Below the pieces are notes generated by a model. It had not been told where the DNA came from and did no database searches. It was given only the letters and a program-made list of their open reading frames with translations. A DNA stretch of 64,000 nt from Ostrinia nubilalis. Its lineage: Eukaryota; Arthropoda; Insecta; Lepidoptera; Crambidae. The stretch is from the NCBI RefSeq assembly GCF_963855985.1, contig NC_087117.1:4351001-4415000 (forward strand), in the 5' to 3' direction. A program made the translations under genes and the position numbers. Positions 19,851-31,051 of this stretch are shown here, one piece after another (within the stretch, counting starts at the first letter, position 1; the number at the start of each line of letters is the position of its first letter).

Positions 19851-19980
19851 TCTTCATTGGTAAGTTTTCTTATACCATAGACTAAAATTAGGCAAAGATC
19901 ATAGACAGCTCTCTCAACAGAACGCTGTGTTTTATTCTACACATAATAACTGTTTTGTTGTAATGCAAAACAGTTCTATT

Positions 19981-20100
19981 AAGGCTGGGTTGCACCATCT
20001 TACTTTAAATTTAACAAACGTTAAGTCTGTCAACTCCATGCAAAAAACGTCGGTTCTGGTTATAGTCACTGTCAAAATAAAGGTGGTGCAACTCAGCCTT
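19981..20100. mobile_element. small inverted-repeat element (MITE)
   Basis: Starts AAGGCTGGGTTGCACCA and ends TGGTGCAACTCAGCCTT; about 120 bp, no ORF. A related copy starts at 33773. Confidence 0.75.
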
Positions 20101-20311
20101 AGTTATCTGTGGTAAGCTTTTTGGCGGGAAATGGAAGCGTCATGTTTGACAGTTTTGTTTTATTTTTTTAAATCTACGTCTGCGCTGCACGGCACAAAGA
20201 TTTGAGATTTAGGATTAAAGTCAGTCCTTAAATAACGTTAACTCCTTCGCGTGAAATTGTTATTTAATTTGAAATGATTCCTCATGAATATGGTCTCTAA
20301 TTCCTATTCAG

Positions 20312-20428
20312 GTCTGCATCCCGCTCCAGAACCAGGTCAGGTCACTACGACTACAAGCTGGACGACAAACACAGTCGCCGCAGGAAGAGGCGCTGCCCCG
20401 ACTGCAGTCTTTGCAACTTCGAGCAATA
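20312..20428 (+). CDS. unrecognised membrane protein, last exon
   Basis: After an acceptor (TATTCAG) the exon continues the Ser/Arg run (SASRSRTRSG), then HYDYKLDDKHSRRRKRR and CPDCSLCNFEQ before TAA at 20426-20428. It joins in phase to 1684-1809. The end of the protein is thus a basic tail with a CPDC..C cysteine cluster, which could bind metal or be lipid-modified; that is speculation. Gene 3 ends 443 bp downstream on the other strand, so the two genes converge. Confidence 0.65.
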
Positions 20429-20459
20429 ACCCAAAAACATGATACCTCAACTGGACAAC

Positions 20460-20653
20460 AGATGGCGCTTTTGGAACCGCTGGCGCTACTAAAAATGCCC
20501 ATTTTCACTACTAGATGGCGCTGTGAGTGCCTGTTTTTACTAACAGATGGCGCTACTTGAATGCCAGTTCGCACTAATAGATGGCGCTATGAATGCCAGT
20601 TTTCACTAATAGATGGCGCTACTTGAAACTTACTCCCACCGATAGATGGCCTC
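20460..20653 (+). repeat. array of AGATGGCGCT motifs, about 33 bp period
   Basis: AGATGGCGCT occurs at 20460, 20513, 20545, 20579 and 20611, with a degenerate AGATGGCCTC at 20644, mostly 32-34 bp apart. The motif resembles the core of insect CTCF sites (AG[AG]TGGCGC). The array lies in the 3' UTR of the membrane-protein gene, between two convergent genes. Confidence 0.8.
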
Positions 20654-20871
20654 TTTGAAAACTATTTGCAACAATTTTGAATTTGTGATAGCAGACAAAA
20701 AAATCAAGATCAAAATGATTTTTGTTTCATGAAGCTTGCCAAATCGAATATTTTGTAATAATTATTGTTTTTATTGTGGTATTTATATTGGTAACATTAA
20801 ATTATGACAAACTGAAGTCTTTTTTTTTATTATTAAATTATTAGATAAGATTTGGTAAACTAATTTATTAA

Positions 20872-20980
20872 CTAATCAAAAGACGAATCATTGACGGAGT
20901 TGTCTTCGGTTTCGCCGGTAGGTTGTGCTTGTACGACGAGAGCCGTGAAAGGACAGCACACTTCGTCGTCCAAGCAGGGG
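20872..20980 (-). CDS. unrecognised gene, last exon
   Basis: Minus strand: acceptor TTTGTTACAG, then one base completing a codon, then PCLDDEVCCPFTALVVQAQ followed by an acidic, polar tail and TAG at 20872-20874. It joins in phase to 21794-21891 (GC|C). Two adjacent Cys and a Cys four residues upstream hint at a disulphide-bonded extracellular or secreted domain. Family unknown; support comes from splice sites, phase and an open frame only. Confidence 0.5.
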
Positions 20981-21089
20981 CTGTAACAAAATAAGAACTT
21001 TATTAACTTGCGACTCGTCTCGCTCGGGCTCCAGCTTCCCGCGGATATAGAGTGAAATATAAACTAACACAACATTATAAAAAAAAACC

Positions 21090-21483
21090 GTCCCCCGGAC
21101 ACGGCCTGAGCCGAGGTCCGAGCCTACCGTGGCGCCCTCAGGCCGCGTCCGTAGTCCCCTCGATCGATCGGGCCCACTAGAGTGAGCCCGCCGTAGGCTG
21201 GACTTTGGTCCAACACCGCGGTGGGCAACCCTCTAGTTGGTTTCGCCACTGATCGGGCGCCTTATGCGCTCGATACGGCCCGATCGCGAACGTCGGTCTG
21301 CGACCGACGCGGACGAGCCTGGGCTTCGCTTCGCGAAGCCCACACTCGGCCTCGTCGGCACGCGCACCGACGATCGCCAACGGCTAGAGTACCTTCTGTA
21401 CTCGCCACTCTGCCCGGTGAAGCTGGAAAAGCTCCTCAAGCTACCAGCGCGCGTCCATTAAAAAAAAAAAAAAAAAAAAAAAA
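21090..21483 (+). mobile_element. GC-rich retroposed sequence with poly(A)
   Basis: About 370 bp of unusually GC-rich sequence (with GCTTCGCTTCGCGAAGC as an internal palindrome) ends in 23 A residues. The composition contrasts sharply with AT-rich flanks. It is most simply a 5'-truncated LINE 3' end or a SINE-like retroposon. It lies inside the intron between 20980 and 21794. Confidence 0.55.
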
Positions 21484-21494
21484 ATAACAAATCG

Positions 21495-22305
21495 GACTGA
21501 GGCATGAAGCTACAGATAAAAATGGAGGCCACACTCCGAATACCTACTTGAAGCACAAACTAAGTATCACTATCTCGCTCTCTGTGGGCAGACTCGCTCT
21601 TTCTAAATAAACAAAAAATATAAAATTGCTCAAATTCAATGAAACCAATGTAAAATCTTTATTTCTTGACATAGGTATCATTAAAAATGATAAGTGTAAT
21701 TAGTGGTAAAACGTTTTAGGAAGAAATTACTGTAAAAAATGTGAAAAATGTTTACAATGATCCAATGTCGGAAATCACGAAATAAACACTTACGCGTGGA
21801 ATCTTATGTCACTTCCAGGACACCACGTACTACCGCAACCACGCACTACAAAATTTTGCACCAATTCTTGTGATAAAACAATGATTATTTCCTGTAAACA
21901 ATCTCAAACAAAATTAACTGCTTAATAAACAAAATAGTAAACAACCTCCATGATGGGCCGGATTGGGCCGATGTTGCCACATGGTACCGATTACCCAGGA
22001 ATTGGGATTGTAATTCCCTGATTCGCCAACACATTAAGCCTAAATGGCCGACAATTTCGTGATTTTTTATTTAACTAGGTAATCTTAGTTTCAAATATTA
22101 ATTATTTATTTGTTTAACTTCTGATTTGGTTAGTGAATTGGCTATTTCGAAGAATTTACAAGGAGATTTAAATCAGAAGATAGCAATACTACAGTTCACA
22201 CTAAAAAGAGAGGTAGGGCCGCAGAGAGCGAGATAGATATAAGTAGGTATTTGACTCAAGTTTTTGTTCCAACTTTGCCTTCCATTTTTATCTTTAGCTT
22301 CATGG
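21495..22305. repeat. inverted pair of diverged repeats
   Basis: The first arm has CATGAAGCTACAGATAAAAA and CTATCTCGCTCTCTG. The second arm, near 22195-22305, has the complement of similar strings. Similarity is partial, so these may be two independent insertions rather than one element. Confidence 0.4.
21794..21891 (-). CDS. unrecognised gene, penultimate exon
   Basis: Minus strand: acceptor TGTTTACAG and a perfect donor GTAAGTG. The 98 bp encode EIIIVLSQELVQNFVVRG then CGSTWCPGSDIRFH and two bases of a codon finished by 20872-20980. A TGA just upstream in the same frame requires a splice there. An inverted pair of repeats (21495-21600 and 22195-22305) brackets the exon, so a mobile-element origin cannot be ruled out. 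Earlier exons were not found. Confidence 0.42.
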
Positions 22306-22494
22306 ACTGAGAGCCATATTGACGTAACCTGTCTGTTTAATCTGTGGTTTAGTTGTCAACTGTCTGTCAGTGTCACTTTCAGTCAATGTCACTTATTTGT
22401 GTGTTGTTTTTTCAATTTCTCCAAGTTTCGTGTCGATTTTTAAAGCAGATTTCAAAACTAATTTTGAATTAATAAGTCTAAAACCACAATAACA

Positions 22495-22582
22495 ATGTCC
22501 ACAGCTACTACGGACAACGAGGACGTGATGATTGTGGACAATAATGATACGGCTTTACTTACAAGTTTAGGCGATTTAGCTG
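22495..22582 (+). CDS. zinc-finger-like gene, first coding exon
   Basis: ATG at 22495 in the context AACAATGTCC opens 29 codons plus one base and ends at a clean donor (GCTG|GTAAGT). The peptide MSTATTDNEDVMIVDNNDTA is acidic and probably disordered. It joins in phase (G|AA) to 24072. Its open frame, start context and phase match make the exon credible. Confidence 0.72.
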
Positions 22583-24071
22583 GTAAGTTATTCTTCTTAA
22601 AAATCTCATAAATTATCGGCTTATTGTCTCCAAGTCTCGGTCAGATCTTTTACAAAAGCTGCTCTTTAAATTGCGTGGATATACCATGACGTGTTATTAT
22701 TTTTCTGTATGGTATTTCATAATTTAACTTCGTACGCGTGGACCCTGTTTTACCTCTTTAGGGGTGGAGTTTCGTAAAATCCTTTCTTAGCGGATGTCTA
22801 AACCCTATAAGGAACCTACCTGCCAAATTTCAAGTTTGTAGGTGTTGTAGTTTCTGAGATTTCGTGATTAATCAGTGAGTGGTATTTTGCATAGATTTAG
22901 GCTGTATTTTGAGATAAAACATGCTATAATTGCTTTAGAATATGTTGGGAAACTTATCCCCGTATTCACAAACGATGCTTGCTTAAGTGAAGCAGCAAAT
23001 CAAACGAATAGGGCTCTGTGATCGGTTTGTGTGTCACCCTGTGCGTCCATACCTCATAGTAATGTTTGTGAATAAAGGCATTAGTGGTAGTTAGTAGGTT
23101 TATACTTAAGAATAAGAATAAGAATACAGTACATATAACATTAAACTACAAGTTATGCTGAAGAGGCGTCCGCTCAGCTATATTCGCGACATAACAAGCG
23201 CCATGTCGAGAAGCTGGTTTTCAGCGGGAACCAACACGATGAAGATTGCGGATTGCGCGCCCTCTTGACCGGGACCATATTGAGGCTACCAGTCAAGAAG
23301 GCGCGCAACAGGGCGCTTAAGGACTCAAATGTAATGGGACTTATCCTAATTCCCACCACATTTTCCCATCACTGTAACTCCTATACAGGCAGTTTAATAT
23401 ACAGCAGGGGTGGCCAACTTGATTAGACAAGATCTACTGTTTACTAACGAAACACTGGGCCATCTATCACTTTGAAACTTAAATGAAATAGCATAGTTTA
23501 GTACACAATCATGTAGTATTTTTTGCCTTGCCACAATTGACTGGACTAAAATCTTGAGATCGACCGGCTACCGCTGAAACTAGCATGGCCTCCAATGAGC
23601 CCCAACCAGTAAAGGTTGAGTAGTCCCAGGGGTTATCTAACTGTCTTGGAATCTGCAACGAATTTAATCAGAAGAAATAAGAGGAGTTCAAATTAGAATC
23701 ACCTCTCATAGTAAACTCATAAACTTAAATCTTTAGGGTTCAATTACTTCATAGGAATTATAAAAAAACATGTTATTTTTGCAAGTAGGCTTATAAAAAG
23801 CACTTTTACACGTCTCAGTATTAATCCTCATTTCAGTCATAGGACGTCCACTGCTTAACATAGGCCTCCCCCAATAATTTCCATGTTAATCGTCGGGGTA
23901 TGTTAGCTACTTTAGTTCGTTTCCCCTACCACTGCTTCGAGACAATAAAAAGGGCAAATGCTAAGATGAAGCAGTGCAAGAAATTCAGTCACTATTGTCA
24001 GCCACCTTTTCAAGGGTTTACAGTCTTTAAAATATTACATAGTTAATTAACATTATTTCTCTTCTTTACAG
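22583..24071 (+). other. intron of the zinc-finger-like gene
   Basis: Holds a small element at 22966-23078 (third-copy family with 34672 and 63445), a hAT-like end near 23402 (AGGGGTGGCCAACTTG), and an inverted RTE 3' end at 23830-23900. No exon seen. Confidence 0.5.
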
Positions 24072-25309
24072 AAAAACCTCTCATAATGCTGTTTCTACGT
24101 CTAATAGGAAACGATACGAAGCAAAATACTGTTTTAACTAACGCCCAAATAATAGACATACTACAAAAAGAGTTTGAAATGGACATCGTGTACACACATG
24201 AATTGGAAGTAGAGATCTACCTGAACCTACTCAAGCGTTTCTTAAAAGATTGGCCTCAATGGGACGAGTTTGACTTCGACATAAACATATTGAAAGACCA
24301 AAAAAATATCGCCAAAATGAAAGATATGCTGCAAAGTAATTACGGAAGCCTCAAAAAGTACCTGCAGTCCATGTTAACGGCAGTCGATCCGATGCTCAAG
24401 AAAGTTATAAAAGAAGTAAATGAAAGCACTGTCAGAGAACCGACGACGACGTCAAACGACGAGGTGGCAATCGAAGTTAAATGCACAAGGCAACAGCTGA
24501 ATGAATTGTTTTTCAGGCGGCCGCATCCGGAACAAAATAACACCATTTTCAACATTGAGCTTCCTTCGGAGAAAATCAGGTTGCAGCCTGTCGCTGTCCA
24601 ATCTATTTTGAATTGGCCTGGGATACGAATAAGCATTTCGATTCCTGGATTAATGTACAAGCGAGAAATCAAGATGCCGTTAAAGCATTTATTGATCAAT
24701 AAAAAACTAAACTACCCTCCTCCACCACTACAGGAGGCGAAGACAAATTACCAAGTCCGGACAGCCCGAATGACCAATCATGGTCATGTAGACGTAAAAA
24801 CGTTCTACGATATAATTCACAGGATTGGCAACGGGAAATACCGCAACCAAGACCTTATGGATAAAATTTGGATGCTGAGTGCATTGATCAAATCTGACCT
24901 AGAAGAAGCGCCGAAATATATTTACAGTCCGTCTAGCTACCGTCAGAATTTGAGCAAGTATCCGTATAAGAGATTGTTGTGTGCCGAAGTGAACTCAGAT
25001 TCATTTTCTTCTAATAATTACGATTTGGTGCTTGAAGAGTCGGGAATACCTCAGCTTCAATACCATTTCATAAGGTTCAGCGACCCTGAGCTTGAAATAA
25101 CTCAAGATGCGTCCTTTTTAAAACTTGAGTGTACGTTATGCGAGTGCATTTTCGCTGGGGCTTATATGTTTTCTATGATCCAGGCGCACTTTGAGTTCCA
25201 TCGGGGTGAGAAAGATTACCAGTGTTCAGGTTGTCACGTTGTGTTTTCTATGGAGCAGTTGACGGCGTCAAAATGGCGGCATGTGTGTGATCATGAACCT
25301 TCAAAGTGA
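24072..25309 (+). CDS. zinc-finger-like protein, main exon
   Basis: With the first exon it gives about 441 residues ending TGA at 25307-25309. Most of the protein is helical and charged with no domain I recognise (PQWDEFDFDINILKD, ELFFRRPHPEQNN). The last 60 residues contain two Cys/His clusters: LECTLCECIF followed by HFEFH, and YQCSGCHVVF followed by HVCDH. Both resemble C2H2 fingers with unusual spacing. A nuclear DNA- or RNA-binding role is plausible but unproven. A polyadenylation signal AATAAA overlaps the stop (25309-25314), so the 3' UTR may be very short. Confidence 0.78.
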
Positions 25310-25593
25310 ATAAACAAGAATACAGTGATTTTAATTAAAATGTTTTTATTTGCAAAATCCACAATCGCCCTTTTTCCTTATCGCGACTTTTTCCTTTTGA
25401 GATCAAATTGTGATAATCTGCATCCATATTTTGAAATCACTACGCCTAGCTCGGCGACGCGTACTATGATGTAATAAACAACCCGGTCGAGTTAACTGGC
25501 GCCTGTGACGTCACATCAACGCTCTGGGACGAACGCGAGGAAGTGTGCGAGTCCAGACAGTTTAACTTCCCCCAGGGACAAACTTGACCTACT

Positions 25594-25687
25594 TGCCATG
25601 GCTGCTACCAACCGGGCCGCGATGTGGAAACCATTGTGGGAGGCCTATATTCAGCAGTGGACGTCCTGTGGCTGAAGATGATGATGT
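25594..25687 (+). mobile_element. RTE-type LINE 3' end
   Basis: Contains GGAGGCCTATATTCAGCAGT and GGACGTCC followed by GAAGATGATGATG, the ending of a LINE family very common in Lepidoptera. Only the last ~95 bp are present. Confidence 0.65.
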
Positions 25688-25688
25688 T

Positions 25689-25765
25689 TGACCTTCACTG
25701 GTTGGGTTTTTATTAGCGGTCAAGCTGTAGATTCTGGCTACACAGGAGTTGCAGCGGTGGGACGA
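25689..25765 (-). repeat. dispersed repeat, copies at 44400 and 51828
   Basis: The minus strand reads CTCCTGTGTAGCCAG and AAAAACCCAACCAGT, as do 44400-44475 and 51828-51905 on the plus strand. Confidence 0.65.
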
Positions 25766-25949
25766 GAGGTTAGTTTTACAGGGTAATCGAAACCGCACAA
25801 CCATTGTGTACGCGATGTGTGGTTTATCTTCCTACTCCAACCACCTCAGATCCTCCCAGAAAGCAAGCAGCTTATCTAGGTCGCTACAGGCCTCGATGCT
25901 GGTGATGGGAACGAGAGGTGGGAATACTCCCGTGATACTGACCTGGTAA

Positions 25950-26190
25950 AATCATGTGGCAGTGGGCGGGGCACATAGCTCGTAGAGCTGATGGCTGCTG
26001 GGGCAGGAAAGTTCTTGAGTGGCGACCACGAGCCGGAAGACGTAGCGTGGGCAGGCCTCCCACTACGTGTACCGACGATCTGGTGAAGGTCGCGGGAGGT
26101 GCCTGAATGCGAGCGGCGCAGGACCTGTCTTCGTGGAAATCCTTGGGGGAGGCCTTTGTCCAGCAGTGGACGTCTTTCGGCTGAAACGAA
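25950..26190 (+). mobile_element. RTE-type LINE C-terminal fragment
   Basis: A plus-strand frame reads WGRKVLEWRPRAGRRSVGRP, then TDDLVKVAGG, and after one stop KSLGEAFVQQWTSFG. This is the C-terminal tail of RTE-type polymerase proteins. It is truncated and carries a stop. Confidence 0.65.
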
Positions 26191-26565
26191 CGAACGAACT
26201 GACCTGGTGTACCATTTAGGCTTGTACAAGCTCAGGTCTATAGGTCCCACGCTGTGGTCGCAGTCCTGTCTCAGAACGCAGACGCCTTCGACGCGCTTCG
26301 CAGTCGAGCAATTGCGTGGGGGCGGCGGTGGTGACATGGTTGTGGCTGGAAGGAAAGATTAGATAAGTACAAACTGGTAGAGTTAACTGCGCATCTGGCA
26401 GCCGTGACGTCACGTCGACGCTCTGCCCCCCTAGACAAGTGGCACTTGCGGGAGGTATTCCCATAATCACAAGGTCACAATCGGGGGAAGATGACACGAT
26501 TCCCATCTTGGTAGTTCTTACCCCATCACTGTACAAGTACTTGTGGTGAACCCACTCATAACAAG

Positions 26566-26791
26566 CATTTATTTTAACTTGGTTCGAGGGATTTCACAAC
26601 CTCGTTGTGGATGAAAATAAACCTTCGAAATCAAAAGAAACCTTACTTTCAATTTCTTCAGCAGAGGTCACAGTTGAGGGTGGTTCAGCTTCTGTAGTGA
26701 CGGCGACTGACCGCGACACTAGCGCCAACAACAAAACTGCCAAACTTCTAGAAAAAGAAATCATGAAGCTGTTTGTAGTCCGTCCTATTTA
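26566..26791 (+). CDS. possible exon or ORF, unrecognised
   Basis: An open frame from about 26566 reads FHNLVVDENKPSKSKETLL and ends KLLEKEIMKLFVVRPI before TAA at 26789-26791. It has no in-frame ATG near its start. Its composition resembles part of the zinc-finger gene upstream, so it could be a decayed duplicate of that gene or a stray terminal exon. Evidence is weak. Confidence 0.25.
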
Positions 26792-27062
26792 AAAAAGAAC
26801 ACTAACTATGAGGAAACAAAATATTATGATAACTATTAACTAGGTACCTAAATTAAGAATACCTAAGTATAATAATAATTTAAATGATGCTAACCAAATA
26901 ATCTGGAAAACCACGCAGCTTTTTCCTCGATACGACTTTTCCTTCTGTTTTTTATACTGCAACTTTTAAGCCCCCCCGTAGACTACGGAATACGGATTAT
27001 TTTCGGCTGATAGCTTGATCGGGCTGTTAATCAGTCAATATAAACAAAACTTAACTATCTTT

Positions 27063-27759
27063 TAGAGATGAAACGGATAGTTGTTTGGCCGGATACCGGA
27101 TACCGGCTATCCAGCCTAGCAGCTGGCCGGATATCCGGCGGCCGGATAGTTGGCCCATTGTCTCGTTGCATGTCGTGACGAGTTTAGCGCCGCACAGGTG
27201 CTACGAACGCGACCAGTGGGTCTATTAGTAGACTAGACTAGTCGCACTTTTCGAAAATCGAATCAGTCCGAACGGAATGTCAGATTTTGCAACTTGTCTA
27301 GGGGCGATTTCGGTTGCCATCGTGTGATTAAATAGCGAAAATTAAATTAGTTTACTTGCGTAATCTGACTGAACTGCATCATGTCATCAGACTATTAGTG
27401 AAAAAAAGATCGCCTATTTTAATTGGCAATATTTCGACATTAACAGATTTTACTATTTATGTATTCGTTATTAGAGTGAATAGCCCAGAAAAAGAAATTA
27501 GTATTTTGAAAGGCCTTAATATGGTATACTTGATATAATTTTTGGACTTTAAATAAAAGCCGTCATTATTAGCCAGCCATTTTATTGATATTTTCCTCAA
27601 AGATTAATGTATTTAATTTTATAATAGGAATTTGTCGTACGTTTTTAATATCCGGTATCCGGCCGGATAGTGAGTTACTATCCGGTATCCGGCCAGATAG
27701 TAAATTTAGGCCGGATATCCGGCCTACCGGATAGTTACCGGATATCCGTTTCATCTCTA
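27063..27759. mobile_element. inverted-repeat element rich in CCGGATA
   Basis: Begins TAGAGATGAAACGGATA and ends in its complement. Both ends carry many CCGGATA/TATCCGG copies in opposite directions. The interior has no transposase. No clear target duplication was found, but the ends look hAT-like. Confidence 0.65.
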
Positions 27760-28689
27760 ATCTTAAAAACATTATAAACCCACCAAACTGTCGGTCAATA
27801 AAAAGTAAGCAAGTTGCAACTCACACACGGTCACAGAAACCATTTAATAGTCGGTAAGTAAGTAATTATATTATGTGCATAGTTTCATCTAGTATGTAAT
27901 CTTGTCTCGTCTAATTGATATTGTATTAAGTCATTACATTAATAAATACTTATGTAGGAATGCACTTAAAGACAGTTTGCACGCGATGTGTACCTACCTA
28001 TGCAAATTCTTCGGAAACATAATTTGCTTGCGAGCGGATTGTATCTTTGTCGTTATGTGTTTGATTAAGTATATTTGCAATACAATTTGCAATATTTACA
28101 TAATTTATACTCGTATTTACATGAGTGGGTATAACTATAAGGTAGGTAATTTTAACTAAGTTATGCACTCGCACTACTTGCGGGCTACAATAATATTGTC
28201 AGTAAGATAAGTAGCCTCTCGTAAAAGCAAAAAGAACTACGTCAAACACAACAGGAAAATAAGTAGGTAATTGGTTTAATTAAAGCTTAATATACGGACA
28301 ATACTTAAGTAAAATGATCTTGTAAGTTTAGTAAGGTATTATTAAAATAACACGCGTTAATCCAAAATGTTTGTGCATACTTAAGTCTTACCTAGGTACT
28401 AGGTTAAAATCCACAAAATAAGGGTTCCTTGTCAGGACTAGGACTACGGAACCCTGAAAAGTTGCCTTCTCTTAGCATGTCCTAGCCTAGATTCTACTTA
28501 TGTAGGAACTATCTCCAAAAGTGCTGAAATCTCAATTTCCGTGTCCCACGGCCCAACTAAGAATTGAACCCGTACTTACTTACTTAACTACCTCCTTGTA
28601 ACACTGCGTACAAAATTGCCAGTCTTTTGTTAAAACTATAAAAATAGTGAAAAATCATACTTGTGATACTGCGAAAAATCAGATAAGTA
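27760..28689. other. AT-rich intergenic sequence
   Basis: Nothing supportable; the 85-codon ORF at 27902-28159 has no family signal. Confidence 0.3.
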
Positions 28690-30044
28690 GGGTCAGATGT
28701 TCAACAATGAAACAATGGTACACAATAAAACACTGCAATATTTCTTAAATGCTGCGTTGCCATATCGTGCACTATATCGCGTAAGGATACTTTCGACAAT
28801 ACCCCGCCGCACCTCAGTTCGTGTCGGCACCACGTGTGAGAAGACGTGTCTGTGGAGCATTATTTATTTTTTTCACCAAAATGTAAATATTTTTGTCGTT
28901 ATTAAAAGATTTTTGATAAAAATATGGTTGATAAATTTATATTTTTCATGATTACCTAGCATTACACATATATCATAGACTAAGTGGAACTAAATTATAT
29001 GTTAAAAGTGTTACAAATTAGTGATTTTTTTTGGGGTTATTAAAATAAACCCTATGTAGTCAACAATGAAACAGTTGCATGATGGACACAATGAAACATT
29101 GTTTCATTGTATAATACCATATAGCAAACAAAATCTACTGTCCGTGCAAATAATCATTTTTAAGGCTATAAATTACTAGGTTATCCTAAAATTTTGTTTA
29201 TTTTTCATTTAAGATGGCGCGAACTAAATCTCTAAAGAGGAAGAAAAGTGATCATTTAGGAGATAATATAAGGTGTTATTTTTTGTACTGATCATACTTT
29301 ACCAACGCATCTAATAAAATCATACAAATACAACCCAAGTGTTTTTAAAAAAAAATTCAGGCTAGTTTTCGAGTAAATCGACAAAGAATGTTTCGAAAAA
29401 AATAAAAAATAAATCATCCTTTGAGCGCGGTGAGTATTCGTTTGTACGCACTATCGTAGTAGCCGGCCGAGGGCAACGACCACTGCCACGTGCCGCGCCG
29501 CGTGAGTCGGCCATATTGATATCGCTGCCAGTCGCTCCGCGCCCACAGCCCGCGCCGAGCCGCCGATCGGCATGCGGGAGCGCAACAACATAAATAATCG
29601 TCCCAGTCCGTCCAATGCGCCCAAACGTATTGCAGTGTATGTGTGGTTTATTACAATGACGCGCTTGATCAATAACAAAACGCAGGTGAAATTATGTTTC
29701 GGGCACACTAACTGGCCGACGAGAAACATTGACGAGTCGAAAACCTTCATACCTTGCTTGTTTGGAGCCGCGCAGCGCTTCAGGGAGCGCAGCCGTATCC
29801 TGACTTGACGAGATTCCGTGCGCTTCGAGGACGAAGTTCTGGATTTCAATTTCAATCACCGGCACAGTGCTGGCGGTACCCAGATGCAGTGTTCCCAACC
29901 CAAATTTTAGAAAATTGGTAGATTATGTGCCAATTGTTGGTAGAAGTTGGTAGAATGTAAAATGCAAAATTGGTAGATCTACCACCTCAACTTAGAAAAA
30001 AAATTAAGATTCATAAAACCATGGAATAGAAAGTCACCTTTCAC

Positions 30045-30645
30045 CAGCGTTGCCAGTTTTTTTTTTTCGCCAAGTCGGGACTTTGGTACTTTTTGAGTGA
30101 AAATAGCGGGATTCTTCCGTCAGAAGCGGGACATAGTAAAAAAACGTATAATAATCAAAAGTTTCCAAATATTTATCTTTTTATTTGACTTAAAATTACG
30201 TTTACGTGACAATAGATAGCAAAAGTAGCCATAGAAAATGTATTTTAACAAAAAAATAATATTTTAAATCAGATTTACTCTTATCGTTAAATTCGTCTTT
30301 AGAATAAAAAAAGAAAAAATAAAAGAAAAATCGAAATTAAAAAAGTTTTATTCTTTAGAATAATATTATGGCGTTTCAAACAATAGTCAGTGCCCCGATT
30401 AAGGTAATTTTAACGTCTCCAACCAATACAGACGCGCTTCTTCGATTCTGCGATACGGATTGGTCAAAACAGTTGACGTCAACTGTTACGTTGATACGTT
30501 GACGTTAAAAATTACTGTAATCTGGGCTCTGGTGAAGTGAGTGTCTCTCTCCGAAAAGCGGGACCGAGCCTGTCCCGCGCGGGACATTTAAATTTGATTA
30601 AAAAATCGGGACGTCCCGCCAAAATCGGGACGTCTGGCAACGCTG
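30045..30645. mobile_element. second hAT-like element nested in the first
   Basis: Ends are CAGCGTTGCCAG and CTGGCAACGCTG, with the 8 bp duplication CCTTTCAC at 30037-30044 and 30646-30653. Subterminal CGGGAC motifs point inwards from both ends. Non-autonomous. Confidence 0.85.
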
Positions 30646-31020
30646 CCTTTCACACATGCTACATGCTTTAAACTATTTGCATGTTTATTTAAAATAAATC
30701 GTCCACCGGCACACTTTAGATCACACCTAGTATGATTTACAATAAAAATATCCTTCACCCTTAGTACTTTCTTGAAGCCAACCTGCAAATTCCTTATCTT
30801 TCCCATAATTTTGAATACTTTTGGTCATAGTGCCTTTTTCTTTGTTTTCGTGGCGGAGTTCCTAACCTAGAACTCCGTGTCTCGCTTTCGCTGCTATCAG
30901 AATCCATTATTAAAAAGAAACCGCTAATTAATGCAAGCACGGGCACCGTTTAAACGGAGTTTTCGAGGAGCAAAGAAAATATTCATTAAAATCACTCTAT
31001 TTCGCAACATAGCAAGCTTA

Positions 31021-31046
<26 letters not shown>
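31021..31046 (+). repeat. (CA)n microsatellite
   Basis: About 12-13 CA units within the hAT insert. Confidence 0.9.

Positions 31047-31051
<5 letters not shown>

Noticed and set aside
25876..26536. Minus-strand ORFs of 100-150 codons
   Set aside because: Antisense of an RTE fragment and adjacent repeats; no domain.
29451..29898. Protein coding in the GC-rich part of element X
   Set aside because: Several overlapping frames on both strands; the frames are not maintained as a recognisable domain and the element shows no transposase motifs.
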